Shown piece after piece: positions 42,255 to 54,095 of a DNA stretch of 64,000 nucleotides. The stretch is taken from assembly GCF_036346595.1 (NCBI RefSeq), contig NZ_CP107834.1, forward strand, positions 1,674,001 through 1,738,000, written 5' to 3'. The first letter of the stretch is position 1. Each line of letters opens with the position of its first letter. The position numbers were made by a program, and so were the translations under genes. This DNA comes from Streptomyces sp. NBC_00525. Its GTDB lineage: Bacteria > Actinomycetota > Actinomycetes > Streptomycetales > Streptomycetaceae. The notes under the pieces were generated by a model. The model did no database searches, was not told the origin of the DNA, and saw only the letters and a list, made by a program, of their open reading frames with translations.

Positions 42255-42830
42255 TCAGACGTTGACGCCGAAGTCCTGCGCGATGCCGCGCAGACCGGAG
42301 GCGTAGCCCTGGCCGATGGCCCGGAACTTCCACTCCGCGCCGTTGCGGTACAGCTCGCCGAAGACCATGGCGGTTTCGGTCGAGGCGTCCTCGGACAGGT
42401 CGTAGCGGGCGAGCTCGCTGTTGTCGGCCTGGTTGACGACGCGGATGTACGCGTTGCGGACCTGGCCGAAGCTCTGCTGGCGGGACTCGGCCTCGTAGAT
42501 CGAGACCGGGAAGACGATCTTGTCGACGTCGGCCGGCACCGTGGCCAGGTTGACGTTGATGACCTCGTCGTCGCCCTCGCCCTCACCGGTGAGGTTGTCA
42601 CCGGTGTGCTCGACGGAGCCGTCGGGGCTCTTGAGGTTGTTGAAGAAGACGAAGTTGCCGTCGTTGGCGACCTTGCCCTCGGCGTTCGTCAGCAGAGCAC
42701 TGGCGTCGAGGTCGAAGTCCCCGCCGGTGGTGGTACGGGCGTCCCAGCCGAGACCCACGATGACCGCGGTCAGGTTGGGCGCGGCCTTGGTCAGCGAGAC
42801 GTTGCCGCCCTTGCTGAGGCTGACTCCCAC
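42255..42830 (-). CDS. TerD family calcium-binding stress protein (likely SCO2368 counterpart)
   Basis: A 191-residue TerD domain: [60 protein letters not shown] and [20 protein letters not shown]. Position directly next to a peroxiredoxin and a DUF3052 gene matches S. coelicolor SCO2368, reported to be involved in calcium homeostasis. GTG at 42830 follows GGGAGGACTC; a slightly longer ATG frame exists upstream. Followed by two strong terminators, so it is expressed apart from the next terD. Confidence 0.9.
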   Translation of the reverse strand: MGVSLSKGGNVSLTKAAPNLTAVIVGLGWDARTTTGGDFDLDASALLTNAEGKVANDGNFVFFNNLKSPDGSVEHTGDNLTGEGEGDDEVINVNLATVPADVDKIVFPVSIYEAESRQQSFGQVRNAYIRVVNQADNSELARYDLSEDASTETAMVFGELYRNGAEWKFRAIGQGYASGLRGIAQDFGVNV

Positions 42831-42986
42831 GAGTCCTCCCATTGGTTTCTTGGGGGCCGGCCGGTGCCGGCGCCTCCACGTCGTGTTGACATCGGATCAA
42901 CGAGTGGATCCTAGTGACCGGTTCCCGGCCTCAACAGGCATTCGGGCCTCGGGTCTCCGGTCCGCGGTCCACTCCCGAACCGGTTT

Positions 42987-43445
42987 TCAGAGCGCGCCGA
43001 GCGCCTTGACGTAGTCGTTGAGGTCGCGCGCGTCGGGCAGCCCGTTGACGACCGTCCAGCGCACCACGCCCTCCTTGTCGATGATGAAGGTGCCGCGCAC
43101 GGCGCAGCCCTTCTCCTCGTCGAAGACGCCGTACGCCCGCGAGGTCTCGCCGTGCGGCCAGAAGTCCGACAGCAGCGGGTACTCCAGGCCCTCCTGCTCG
43201 GCGAAGACGCGCAGGGTGTGGATGGAGTCGTTGGAGACGGCGAGCAGCTGCGTGTCGTCGTTCTCGAACGTGGGCAGCTCGTCGCGGAGCGCGCACAGCT
43301 CGCCCGTGCAGACGCCGGTGAAGGCGAACGGGTAGAACAGCAGCACCACGTTCTTCTCACCGCGGAAGTCGGAGAGCTTCACGGTCCGGCCGTGGTTGTC
43401 CTTCAGCTCGAAATCCGGGGCCTGGGTGCCGACCTCGATCGCCAT
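42987..43445 (-). CDS. Peroxiredoxin (AhpE/BCP type)
   Basis: A 152-residue thioredoxin-fold peroxidase: [20 protein letters not shown], the peroxidatic cysteine in [19 protein letters not shown] (PxxxTxxC), and [21 protein letters not shown] second Cys (ELCAL) four residues after the first and another near residue 118 could act as resolving cysteines. It reduces peroxides in the cytosol. ATG follows AAGGGACG. Confidence 0.9.
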   Translation of the reverse strand: MAIEVGTQAPDFELKDNHGRTVKLSDFRGEKNVVLLFYPFAFTGVCTGELCALRDELPTFENDDTQLLAVSNDSIHTLRVFAEQEGLEYPLLSDFWPHGETSRAYGVFDEEKGCAVRGTFIIDKEGVVRWTVVNGLPDARDLNDYVKALGAL

Positions 43446-43551
43446 GGAAACGCGTCCCTTCGCTACTTCACCGGGCTGGGCTGTCCGGGTGACCCCCACC
43501 CTACGCAGAGGAGGAAGCCGCCCGTGCGGCACCCGGTAAAGCGGGACGCAC

Positions 43552-43590
43552 GAAGACCCCCGGCCGGCGCGATGCCTGTCGGGGGCCTTC
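43552..43590. terminator. Terminator downstream of the DUF3052 gene
   Basis: GAAGACCCCCG (43552-43562) pairs with CGGGGGCCTTC (43580-43590) with one mismatch, 15 bp after the stop of the leftward DUF3052 gene. Confidence 0.7.
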
Positions 43591-43604
43591 AGTGGTCGGA
43601 GCGG

Positions 43605-44042
43605 TCAGCGCTTGGCCTTGGCCGCTTTGGGCGTGACGAGTCGGCTTCCCGACCAGTCCTTGGCCGCGTTGACGCTCTTGGTCTGGGTGAGACCGGCGGT
43701 CTGCGAGGCCTCGTTGATGTCGCTCGGCTCGACGTATCCGTCGCGGCCGGTCTTCGGCGTCATCAGCCAGATCTCGCCGCCCTCGTCGATCAGACCAATG
43801 GCATCCACCAGCGCGTCCGTAAGGTCGCCGTCCTCGTCGCGGAACCAGAGCAGGACGACGTCGGCGATGTCGTCGTACTCCTCGTCGACGAGGTCCTGGC
43901 CGGTAATGGCCTCAATGCCCTCACGGAGCTCATGCTCGACGTCGTCGTCGTAGCCGATCTCCTGGACCACCTGTCCGGGCTCGAACCCCAGGCGTGTCGC
44001 CGGGTTGGTCCGCTCCTCCGCGTGGTCCGCGGTCGCGCTCAC
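43605..44042 (-). CDS. DUF3052 domain-containing protein
   Basis: A 145-residue actinobacterial protein: RLGFEPGQVVQEIGYDDDVE, DIADVVLLWFRDEDGDLTDA, EIWLMTPKTGRDGYVEPSDI and TQTKSVNAAKDWSGSRLVTP. DUF3052 is a conserved small protein family near aceE in streptomycetes, with unknown function. GTG 44042 follows AGGAGGCAACCC; a longer ATG frame lacks such a site. Confidence 0.9.
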   Translation of the reverse strand: MSATADHAEERTNPATRLGFEPGQVVQEIGYDDDVEHELREGIEAITGQDLVDEEYDDIADVVLLWFRDEDGDLTDALVDAIGLIDEGGEIWLMTPKTGRDGYVEPSDINEASQTAGLTQTKSVNAAKDWSGSRLVTPKAAKAKR

Positions 44043-44581
44043 GGGTTGCCTCCTGATCATGTTTCGGAAAATGCTTCAGCCACGCGCGTGCGCGGGGCGC
44101 TGGCCGTAGTCCACACGGGAGCGGCGGATCGCGCAAGTACCCAGCGTACGAGACCGCCTAAACGGTGACGATTCCTCCCACGTCGCCGTCCTGTCGGCGG
44201 TCCTCCACGAGGGCCCGCGTGCTTTCTCCACTCCCTGTGCGACCTACGTCCATGGACAGCTTATGCCGTTTCGCGTCGGCATCCGGAGTCGAGCCGTGTT
44301 TGGGAACACTTGGACGCCTTGGGCGTATGGTTACGGTCCGTCCTCGGTCATCCCGACTGTCCCTCCTGTCCCGACACCTTCTGCTGCACCGATACCCACT
44401 CGGCGGCGGTCCATCCGCCCCGGCCGGGCCGGGTCCGGAACGCGTGCGCGGTTACCTCTCGGTAGAGATGACGTAAGCGTTCCAGCGGTACACGATGGGG
44501 AAGGCGTACACATCGATACGGCCGGGGGCAGGACTCCCGCAGCAGACCCCGAAGCGCAGCACCGAACAGCGAAGGAACAGC
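44043..44581 (+). other. Long gene-free region upstream of aceE
   Basis: About 540 bp between the leftward DUF3052 gene and aceE. Several open frames cross it but none has convincing codon use or a family resemblance. It must contain the aceE promoter and leader, and the DUF3052 promoter at its left end. I see no tRNA, CRISPR or clear riboswitch. Confidence 0.5.
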
Positions 44582-47323
<2,742 letters not shown>

Positions 47324-47338
47324 CGCCGTGTCCGGAGC

Positions 47339-47372
47339 GGGGCGGCGGTGCCCGGAAGGGTGCCGCCGCCCC
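47339..47372. terminator. Terminator after aceE
   Basis: GGGGCGGCGG (47339-47348) and CCGCCGCCCC (47363-47372) pair perfectly; the inner segment can add GCCC/GGGT. It lies between aceE and a convergent gene. Confidence 0.7.
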
Positions 47373-47391
47373 GCGGCGCGTCCGGGCCCGT

Positions 47392-47820
47392 TCAGTTCTC
47401 CCACACCTTGAAGGCGCGGACCTGGTACGGGGAGCGGGGCAGCCAGGTGCCGCCGCCCGGATAGGTCTCGAACTCGCCGGTCTCCTGGCACTCGGCGGAC
47501 TGGTAGGTCGTGACGGGCCGCCCGGTGCGGTTGGCGAGGGACTGGGCGGTGGTGCCGGGTTTCAGCGGCACGCAGCTCTCGATGTCGATGGTGGACAGCT
47601 CATGGGTCAGGCGGGCGCCGGTGAAATCCGGTTTCGCCCAGAGGCAGAGCTGCCCACTGGCGCAGTCCCCGAGGCGGACCGGCGCGGCGGCGGGCACGGC
47701 GGCCCCGGCGGGCACGGCGGCTGCGGCCGGCGCCGCCGCTCCGGCGGTCGCGGGCGGGAAGAGGGCCGTGGTGATCAGGGCGACGGCGGCCAGGGCGGTC
47801 GCGGCAAAGGTCGTACGCAT
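47392..47820 (-). CDS. Secreted peptidase-inhibitor family I36-like protein
   Basis: A 142-residue exported protein. A signal peptide (TFAATALAAVALITTALFPP) and an Ala/Pro/Val-rich spacer precede a beta-gamma-crystallin-like domain of the I36 type: GQLCLWAKPDFTGARLTHEL, then NRTGRPVTTYQSAECQETGE and a closing YQVRAFKVWEN. I36 proteins (SMPI) inhibit metalloproteinases or act as crystallin-fold secreted proteins. ATG 47820 chosen for signal-peptide fit. Confidence 0.8.
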   Translation of the reverse strand: MRTTFAATALAAVALITTALFPPATAGAAAPAAAAVPAGAAVPAAAPVRLGDCASGQLCLWAKPDFTGARLTHELSTIDIESCVPLKPGTTAQSLANRTGRPVTTYQSAECQETGEFETYPGGGTWLPRSPYQVRAFKVWEN

Positions 47821-47952
47821 GCGAGATGAACCCCCGTGGTGATGGAACCTGTAACGGGGAGCGTCCACCGGTGTGGATCTCCCGCCATCCACCCTGCGTG
47901 ATTACGGAGAGTAATCGGAAGGGTTCGGAGCCGGTTTCACCCGTACAGGTGA

Positions 47953-47982
47953 CGGCCCCGCCGGATCGCTCCGGCGGGGCCG
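47953..47982. terminator. Terminator downstream of the MFS gene
   Basis: CGGCCCCGCCGG (47953-47964) pairs perfectly with CCGGCGGGGCCG (47971-47982) around ATCGCT, about 65 bp after the stop of the leftward MFS gene. Confidence 0.75.
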
Positions 47983-47983
47983 T

Positions 47984-48034
47984 GGTGCGCGCGGGGCCGT
48001 GGTGCGCGCGGGGGTGTGGTGCGCGCGGGGGTGT
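47984..48034. repeat. Three 17-bp tandem repeats
   Basis: Three consecutive 17-bp units beginning GGTGCGCGCGGGG; the last two (48001-48017, 48018-48034) are identical and the first differs at two positions. They lie between the terminator and the 3' end of the MFS gene. Confidence 0.7.
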
Positions 48035-48044
48035 GCCGCGGCCG

Positions 48045-49652
48045 TCAGATGTGGCCGCCGCCCATGCCCGCCTCCGCGTTCTCGCCGCGCTTGGTCAGCG
48101 TGGCGACGAGGGCGGCGATCACCGCGACGATTCCGGCGACCATGAACGCGGTGCTCATGCCGGAGACGAACGTGTCGTGCGCGACGCCCACGATCTTCCC
48201 CGCGATCTCCGGCGGGGTCTTCTCGGTGACCGGCGGCATGCCGACCTTGATGGCGGAGGACGCCTGTTCGAGCTGCTCGGGGGTCAGCTGCTGCAGCCCG
48301 GCGTCCTTCCAGTTGCCCGGCAGCGCGGAGTCGACACGCGAGGCCATGATCGCGCCGAGCACCGCCGTACCGAGGCTGCCGCCGACCTGCATCGCGGCCT
48401 GCTGGAGGCCACCGGCGACGCCGGACAGCTCCATCGGGGCGTTGCCGACGATGACCTCGGTGGCACCGACCATGACCGGGGCGAGGCCGAGGCCGAGCAG
48501 GGCGAACCAGATCGACATCGTCAGCGTGCTGGTGCCGACGGTCAGCTGGGACATGCCGAAGCAGGCGACGGCGGTGCAGACCATGCCGCCCACCAGCGGG
48601 ACGCGCGGGCCGAACTTGGTGATCAGGGCGCCCGCCACCGGCGAGGCGACGATCATCATCGCGGTCAGCGGCAGCAGGTGCAGGCCCGCGTCCACGGCCT
48701 TCATGCCGTGCACGTTCTGGAGGTAGAAGGTGACGAAGAACAGGCCGCCCATGAACGCGAAGGCCATCAGCACCATCAGCACCGTGCCGGCGGAGAGCGG
48801 GACGGAGCGGAACATGCCCAGCGGGACCAGCGGCTCCCGCACCCGCTGCTCGACCATCGCGAACGCCAGGAACAGGACGGCCGCGCCGACCAGGTAGCCG
48901 ACCGTCTGGAGGTCGCCCCAGCCCCACTCGGCGCCCTTGATCAGCGCCCAGATCAGGCAGAACATCGCGCCGGACAGCAGGACGATGCCCGCGATATCGA
49001 AGGAGCGCGGCGCGTTCTCGGCGCGGTGGTCCTTGAGGATCAGGATGCCGAGCACCAGGGCGATCACGCCGACCGGCACGTTGATGAAGAAGACGGACTG
49101 CCAGCTGACGTGCTCGACGAGCACCCCGCCGAGGATCGGGCCGCCCGCGGTCGAGGCGCCGATCACCATGCCCCAGATGCCGATCGCCATGTTCAGCTTC
49201 TCGGCCGGGAACGTGGCGCGCAGCAGCCCCAGCGCGGCCGGCATGAGCAGCGCGCCGAAGAGGCCCTGGAGCACCCGGAAGGTGATGACGAGGGCGACGC
49301 TGTCGGACAGCCCGATGGCGCCCGAGGCGGCCGCGAAGCCGACGACACCGATGAGGAAGGTCTGGCGGTGACCGAAGCGGTCACCCAGCTTGCCCGCGGT
49401 GATCAGGGAGACCGCGAGGGCGAGCATGTAGCCGTTGGTTATCCACTGGACGTCGGCGAGCGAGGCGCCGAGATCCTGCTGGATGGCGGGGTTGGCGATC
49501 GCGACGATCGTGCCGTCGAGCGCGACCATCATCACGCCGATGGCCACGGAGAACAGCGTCAGCCAGGGGTGGCCGCGCAGCCCTCCGGCCGGTGCGGGAC
49601 CGGGGCCCTGTGGGTCCCGCGGAGCCTTTTCGACGGTGGTCTGACTAGTCAT
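48045..49652 (-). CDS. DHA2 (EmrB/QacA) family MFS drug exporter
   Basis: A 535-residue exporter with 14 helices: VAIGVMMVALDGTIVAIANP, WITNGYMLALAVSLITAGKL with GDRFGHRQTF, GAPSTAGGP-type motif C region IGASTAGGPILGGVLVEHVS, and the C-terminal helices ending near AALVATLTKRGENAEAG. It expels drugs or toxic metabolites with proton exchange. The divergent tetR gene and the palindrome in between suggest TetR control. ATG 49652; a longer ATG frame upstream lies inside the promoter. Confidence 0.88.
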   Translation of the reverse strand: MTSQTTVEKAPRDPQGPGPAPAGGLRGHPWLTLFSVAIGVMMVALDGTIVAIANPAIQQDLGASLADVQWITNGYMLALAVSLITAGKLGDRFGHRQTFLIGVVGFAAASGAIGLSDSVALVITFRVLQGLFGALLMPAALGLLRATFPAEKLNMAIGIWGMVIGASTAGGPILGGVLVEHVSWQSVFFINVPVGVIALVLGILILKDHRAENAPRSFDIAGIVLLSGAMFCLIWALIKGAEWGWGDLQTVGYLVGAAVLFLAFAMVEQRVREPLVPLGMFRSVPLSAGTVLMVLMAFAFMGGLFFVTFYLQNVHGMKAVDAGLHLLPLTAMMIVASPVAGALITKFGPRVPLVGGMVCTAVACFGMSQLTVGTSTLTMSIWFALLGLGLAPVMVGATEVIVGNAPMELSGVAGGLQQAAMQVGGSLGTAVLGAIMASRVDSALPGNWKDAGLQQLTPEQLEQASSAIKVGMPPVTEKTPPEIAGKIVGVAHDTFVSGMSTAFMVAGIVAVIAALVATLTKRGENAEAGMGGGHI

Positions 49653-49769
49653 ACGCGCGAGATTAGTGTCAGCCGCTGACAGTTGACAAACCATTTCACT
49701 ATTCGGTAACTGTCACGTAGCTCACAGGTAGGCTGAGCTGGACAAAGCAGGGAAAAGAGGACCAGTTCA
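49653..49769. promoter_or_regulatory. Divergent promoter region with candidate TetR operator
   Basis: TGTCAG-CCG-CTGACA (49667-49681) is a perfect 6-3-6 palindrome 15 bp upstream of the MFS start, and more TGTCA/TGACA-like words follow (GTTGACA at 49683, CTGTCAC at 49708). TetR regulators usually bind such repeats in the gap between their own and the pump gene. Confidence 0.55.
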
Positions 49770-50426
49770 GTGACCGAAGGGCAGCCGTCCGCGGCCCTCC
49801 CGACGGGGCTGCGCGAGCGCAAGAAGCGGCGTACCCGCGACGCGCTGCTCGTCGCCGCCCTCGAACTCTTCACCACCCACGGGTACGAGGAGACCACCGT
49901 CGACGAGATCACCGACGCGGTCGAGGTCTCCCAGCGCACCTTCTTCCGCTACTTCGCGGGCAAGGAGGCCGTCGTCTTCGCCGTGCAGGACATGGTGGAG
50001 TCGCACTTCCTCTCCGAACTGCGCCAACGGCCCGCCGGCGAGGCTCCGTTCGAGGCCATGCGCCAGGCCGTGCTGTGCGCCTGGAACAATATCGGAGAGG
50101 CCGTGGAGTCCATCATCCCGGTCGAACTCCACATGCGGGCCTACCGGATGATCGAGTCGACCCCGTCGCTGCTCGCCGTCCATCTGCACCGCGGCATCCA
50201 GCTGGAGAACCGGATCGCCGAACTGATCGCGGGGCGCGAGGGGCTGGACATGGCCGTCGACCCGCGCCCCCGGGTCGCGGTCGCCGCCTTCTCCGGCGTG
50301 ATGCGGGCGGCCGGCCAACTGTGGGGCCAGGGGCGGGACGCCGGGATGGATTCGCTCCGCACGCTGACCGAGACCTACCTCGACGCGCTCGCCCCGGCCC
50401 TCGCCGGGGACTGGCGCGCACCGTAG
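49770..50426 (+). CDS. TetR family transcriptional regulator
   Basis: A 218-residue regulator. Residues ~20-65 form the helix-turn-helix (RDALLVAALELFTTHGYEET, TVDEITDAVEVSQRTFFRYF, then AGKEAVVF), followed by a ligand-binding all-helical domain. Divergent to the DHA2 pump, so it probably represses the pump and responds to its substrates. GTG 49770 is the only start close to the helix-turn-helix. Confidence 0.9.
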   Translation: MTEGQPSAALPTGLRERKKRRTRDALLVAALELFTTHGYEETTVDEITDAVEVSQRTFFRYFAGKEAVVFAVQDMVESHFLSELRQRPAGEAPFEAMRQAVLCAWNNIGEAVESIIPVELHMRAYRMIESTPSLLAVHLHRGIQLENRIAELIAGREGLDMAVDPRPRVAVAAFSGVMRAAGQLWGQGRDAGMDSLRTLTETYLDALAPALAGDWRAP

Positions 50427-50588
50427 AGCACGCCCACGTACGAGCACGCCCACGTACAAGCTTCGCCCACGCACGAGCGCCGCCCAGGCACGCAGCGTGA
50501 GGCGATCGCCGTGTCATTCCGCACAGTCGGGTGATGTGCGTCACCCCGCTCCCGAACCGGCCCTGTGCGTCTCCTAGGGTGGTCCGGA

Positions 50589-51800
50589 GTGACTTCCTTC
50601 GATTCCTCCCCCACGCTCACCGCCTGGCGCGCGCTGCTCGCCCTGGCGGTCGTCTTCGTGATGCTCGCGACCACCGGCTGGACCGCCGTACGCCATCAGC
50701 GTTCCACCGACGGCCGCGCGCTCGCGCTGGCCGCCTGGGCCAAGGGATCGATAGCGGGCCGGCCGCTGCCCGACGCCGCGGCCCCGCCGTACAAGCTGGC
50801 GCACTTCTTCGGCACGCTGACCGCCGCGCAGCGCGCCCACCTCGCCGACACCTACCCGCTGGTGGTCGGCAACCTCAACGGCGCCCCGGTCACCACCCGT
50901 TACCGGGCGAACCGGCGGGCGATCGTGCGGGCGAGCGCGGTCGAACGCGAGCGCGTCCACGACACCAGGCTCTCCCCCACCGGCCGCGCCCGCGCCCAGC
51001 AGCGCCTGGACCGCTTCCGCTCGATGCTCGGCCGGGACCGGCACTTCCTGGCGTTCGACCCGTCCGGGCGCGGGCTGGCCGCCGAGGTCTTCGGCGACCT
51101 CGACCGGGCCGGGCGCATCTCGCTCGTCGTGCCCGGCGTGGACACCGGCCTGCTGACCCTGGAACGCACCGGCGCCAAGGTCAACGCCGCGCCCGTCGGC
51201 ATGGCACGAGCGCTGTACGCCGCCGAGCGCGCCGCGGACCCCGGGGTGCGCACCGCCGTGATCGCCTGGGCCGACTACACCACGCCGGTGGGCATCGGGA
51301 TGGACGCCGCGACCGGCACCCTGGCCGAACGCGGGGCGGTCCGGCTGGACGCGCTGGTCCGGGCGCTGCCGGGCCCCGCGCCCGTCTCGCTGTTCTGCCA
51401 CAGCTACGGCTCCGTCCTGTGCGGGGTCGCCGCGAGCAGGCTGCCCGGCCGGGTGGCGGACATCGCGGTGGCCGGCAGCCCCGGCATGCGGGCGGACAAC
51501 ACCGCCGAACTGCACACCCGGGCGCATGTGTGGGCGATGCGCGACAGCGACGACTGGATCGAGGACGTGCCGAACCTGGAGATCGGCGGCCTGGGCCACG
51601 GCGCCGACCCGGTGGACCGGGGCTTCGGCGCCCGTGTCGTCTCGGCGGACGGGGCGATCGGCCACAGCGGCTACTTCGTGCCCGGCACCGAGAGCCTCGA
51701 CAACTTCGCCGCGATCGGCGTGGGCGCGTACACGTCGGTGACCTGCGCGTCCGCCGACAACTCCTGCAACGCCGGGGTGTACGCCGACGCGCCAGCCTGA
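50589..51800 (+). CDS. DUF1023-type alpha/beta hydrolase, exported or membrane-anchored (copy 1)
   Basis: A 403-residue protein: one N-terminal membrane helix (AWRALLALAVVFVMLATTGW), a LAHFFGTLTAAQRAHLADTY helical part, LAFDPSGRGLAAEVFGDLD and the nucleophile-elbow region PVSLFCHSYGSVLCGVAAS (serine in HSYGS), plus GLGHGADPVDRGFG with the likely catalytic His and IGHSGYFVPGTESL. Cys pairs near the end may be oxidised. Substrate unknown. TAGGGT ends 7 nt before GTG 50589, suggesting a leaderless mRNA. Confidence 0.82.
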   Translation: MTSFDSSPTLTAWRALLALAVVFVMLATTGWTAVRHQRSTDGRALALAAWAKGSIAGRPLPDAAAPPYKLAHFFGTLTAAQRAHLADTYPLVVGNLNGAPVTTRYRANRRAIVRASAVERERVHDTRLSPTGRARAQQRLDRFRSMLGRDRHFLAFDPSGRGLAAEVFGDLDRAGRISLVVPGVDTGLLTLERTGAKVNAAPVGMARALYAAERAADPGVRTAVIAWADYTTPVGIGMDAATGTLAERGAVRLDALVRALPGPAPVSLFCHSYGSVLCGVAASRLPGRVADIAVAGSPGMRADNTAELHTRAHVWAMRDSDDWIEDVPNLEIGGLGHGADPVDRGFGARVVSADGAIGHSGYFVPGTESLDNFAAIGVGAYTSVTCASADNSCNAGVYADAPA

Positions 51801-51888
51801 CGCGCGTAGAGAAAACCGCCTCCGATGGCCGGAAGCGGTCGCTTCGGAGAGGGGACGGGGCGGGTAAGTGCCGCATACGATGAGGCCC

Positions 51889-52845
51889 ATGGGTGATGTG
51901 CTGGCCGGAATTCATGCCACCTGGGAGTTCGACACCGACTCCGTGCTCATCCGCTACGAACGGGGCATCCGCACGCCGAGACTCCTCCAGAGCCTCCGCG
52001 AGCGCCGCATCCCGCACGCGGCGCTGTCGTCGGTGACGCTGACTCCGGGCAGGCGGGGCACCGTGGTGCTGCGCGCCGTGCCGCGCCCCGGCGCCGATCC
52101 CCTCCTGGAGGCCGCCGCCGGGCAGTTGAAGGACGGCTGCGACCCCTACCGGCTGGTCCTGCCCGCCGCCCGCGAGACCCTCGCGGAGTACTACGCGGAC
52201 GAGCTGCGGGCCTGTCTCGGCGGGGACGCGGCCCGGCCCGCCGACCGCTTCCTGGTCGCCGCCCCCGAGGCCCCGATGCAGTTCAAGGCGTACGACGGCC
52301 GGGCGGGCTTCGACGGCGAGCGGATCTCCTTCCGCTGGTTCTGGACAGGCGCGTCCTCCGAGAAGTGGAAGGCCGGCGACCAGACGTTTCCGGTCACGGA
52401 CCTGTGCGGGGTCGAGTGGCGCTCGCCGGAGGGCTTCGAGGGCTATCTGCGACTGCTGCCCAAGGCCTCCGACCCGCTGGGGCCCGCGTCCGGCGGGCTC
52501 ACCGGGCCCGCGTCCGGCGGCGGGCCGCGGTCCGGCACGGCGACGGGCGTACAGCCGGTGATACCCCGGCCCGCGCGGGCCGACCAGGACCCCGCCGCGG
52601 TGATCTTCGGGCTCGGCTACGGCCCCGTCCACGAGTCGCTGCCCTTCGCGGCGGCCGTCCTGGAGTCCGTACGCAGGAAGCAGTCCGGGCCCCCGGTCAC
52701 CGCGCCCCACACCACCGCCGCCGCCCGGCGCGACCCGGCGGACATCGCGGAGCGCATCCATCACCTCGGTGAGCTGCACCGGGCCGGCCTGGTGACCGAC
52801 GAGGAGTTCAGCGCGAAGAAGGCGCAGCTCCTCGCCGAGCTGTAG
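51889..52845 (+). CDS. DUF4429 domain protein with SHOCT-like C-terminus
   Basis: A 318-residue protein. Two DUF4429 units (WEFDTDSVLIRYERGIRTPR and QFKAYDGRAGFDGERISFRW), a Gly/Ser/Pro linker, and a C-terminal short helix pair (IAERIHHLGELHRAGLVTDE, then EEFSAKKAQLLAEL) that is SHOCT-like. Function unknown; SHOCT tails are often membrane or oligomer contacts. The ATG is 7 nt after TACGAT, a likely leaderless start. Confidence 0.85.
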   Translation: MGDVLAGIHATWEFDTDSVLIRYERGIRTPRLLQSLRERRIPHAALSSVTLTPGRRGTVVLRAVPRPGADPLLEAAAGQLKDGCDPYRLVLPAARETLAEYYADELRACLGGDAARPADRFLVAAPEAPMQFKAYDGRAGFDGERISFRWFWTGASSEKWKAGDQTFPVTDLCGVEWRSPEGFEGYLRLLPKASDPLGPASGGLTGPASGGGPRSGTATGVQPVIPRPARADQDPAAVIFGLGYGPVHESLPFAAAVLESVRRKQSGPPVTAPHTTAAARRDPADIAERIHHLGELHRAGLVTDEEFSAKKAQLLAEL

Positions 52846-52859
52846 CGGCCGTCCCGCCC

Positions 52860-54095
52860 ATGACCGAGCCGATACCGGGCCCCGCGCCCGTGCGCGCCGC
52901 CGGCCCCGCCCGGTACCTGCCGTTCGCCGCCGCCGTCGCCCTGACCGTGCTCATCCTGCCGGTCACCCTCGTCAACCTCCGCGACCAGTACGGCATGTCC
53001 GGCGGCGGCGCGGCCGTGCTCGCCGCGGTGCAGGCGGTGCCGCTGCTGATGCTGGCGCACCGGCCGCTGCGTGCCTGGTGGATCGTCTTCCCGGCCGATG
53101 TGGTGGGCGCGCTGGCCATCCTGGTGCGGCCGGCCCAGGAGTACGACGTGTGGCCGTGGCCGCCCGCGCCGCTCGTCGCCTACCTCTTCCTGCTGCTCGC
53201 GCTGGCCCTGCGCGAGCCCCGGCGCACCCTCGTCGGAGTCTGGCTGGCGACCGGCGCGGCGGGCCTGGTCCTCCATCTGGTCCGCCCGGACCGCAGCAAC
53301 GGCAGCGGGCTGATCCTGCCCGTGTGCGGGGCCGTGGTGCTGGTGATCGGCGCGGCGGTACGGGAGCGGCGCGTCGCCCAGCGCCGGCTCGCCGAGCAGG
53401 AGACCGTCAGCGAGGCGGAACGCGCCCGGCGCACGCTGCTGGAGGAGCGGGCGAGGATCGCCCGCGAGCTGCACGACGTGGTCGCCCACCACATGTCCGT
53501 GATCACCGTCCAGGCGGACTCCGCGCCCTACCGGCTGCCGGATCTGCCCGAGTCGGCGCGCGAGGAGTTCGGGACGATCGCGGCGAGCGCGCGGGAGTCG
53601 CTGGCCGAGATGCGGCGGCTGCTCGTGGTGCTGCGCGGGGACGGCGCGGAGGGCGAACGGGCCCCGCAGCCGGGGATCGGCCGCTTGCAGCAGCTGGTCG
53701 AGTCGACGGTGCGAGCGGGGCTGCCGGCCGAACTGTCACTGGCCGCCGACCTGGGTGACGTACCGCCGGCCGTCGACCTGTCCGCGTACCGGATCGTGCA
53801 GGAGGCGCTGGCCAACGTGGTGCGGCACGCGCCGGGCGCCCGCACCCGGGTCACGGTCTCGTCGGACGGGGAGCAGGTGACGGTGCTGGTCGTCAACGAG
53901 CCGCCCGGGCAGCCGGTTTCGCCGCTGGAGACGGCGGGAACGGGGCACGGTCTGATCGGGATGCGCGAGCGCGTACGGTTGACCGGCGGCACGCTGGACA
54001 CCGGGCCGCTGCCGGACGGGGGGTTCCGGGTCGCCGCGCGGCTGCCGCTTTCCCCGTCCGCGCCCGCCGACACCCCCGGTCCGGAGGAAAAGTGA
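52860..54095 (+). CDS. Sensor histidine kinase (NarX/DesK-like)
   Basis: A 411-residue kinase. N-terminal ~165 residues hold about five membrane helices; then the dimerisation/phosphoacceptor motif LEERARIARELHDVVAHHMS (His phosphorylated) and the HATPase_c parts IVQEALANVVRHAPGARTRV and GTGHGLIGMRERV (N and G boxes). It phosphorylates the next-gene response regulator. GTGA overlap with that gene makes them a clear pair. Signal unknown. Confidence 0.9.
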   Translation: MTEPIPGPAPVRAAGPARYLPFAAAVALTVLILPVTLVNLRDQYGMSGGGAAVLAAVQAVPLLMLAHRPLRAWWIVFPADVVGALAILVRPAQEYDVWPWPPAPLVAYLFLLLALALREPRRTLVGVWLATGAAGLVLHLVRPDRSNGSGLILPVCGAVVLVIGAAVRERRVAQRRLAEQETVSEAERARRTLLEERARIARELHDVVAHHMSVITVQADSAPYRLPDLPESAREEFGTIAASARESLAEMRRLLVVLRGDGAEGERAPQPGIGRLQQLVESTVRAGLPAELSLAADLGDVPPAVDLSAYRIVQEALANVVRHAPGARTRVTVSSDGEQVTVLVVNEPPGQPVSPLETAGTGHGLIGMRERVRLTGGTLDTGPLPDGGFRVAARLPLSPSAPADTPGPEEK

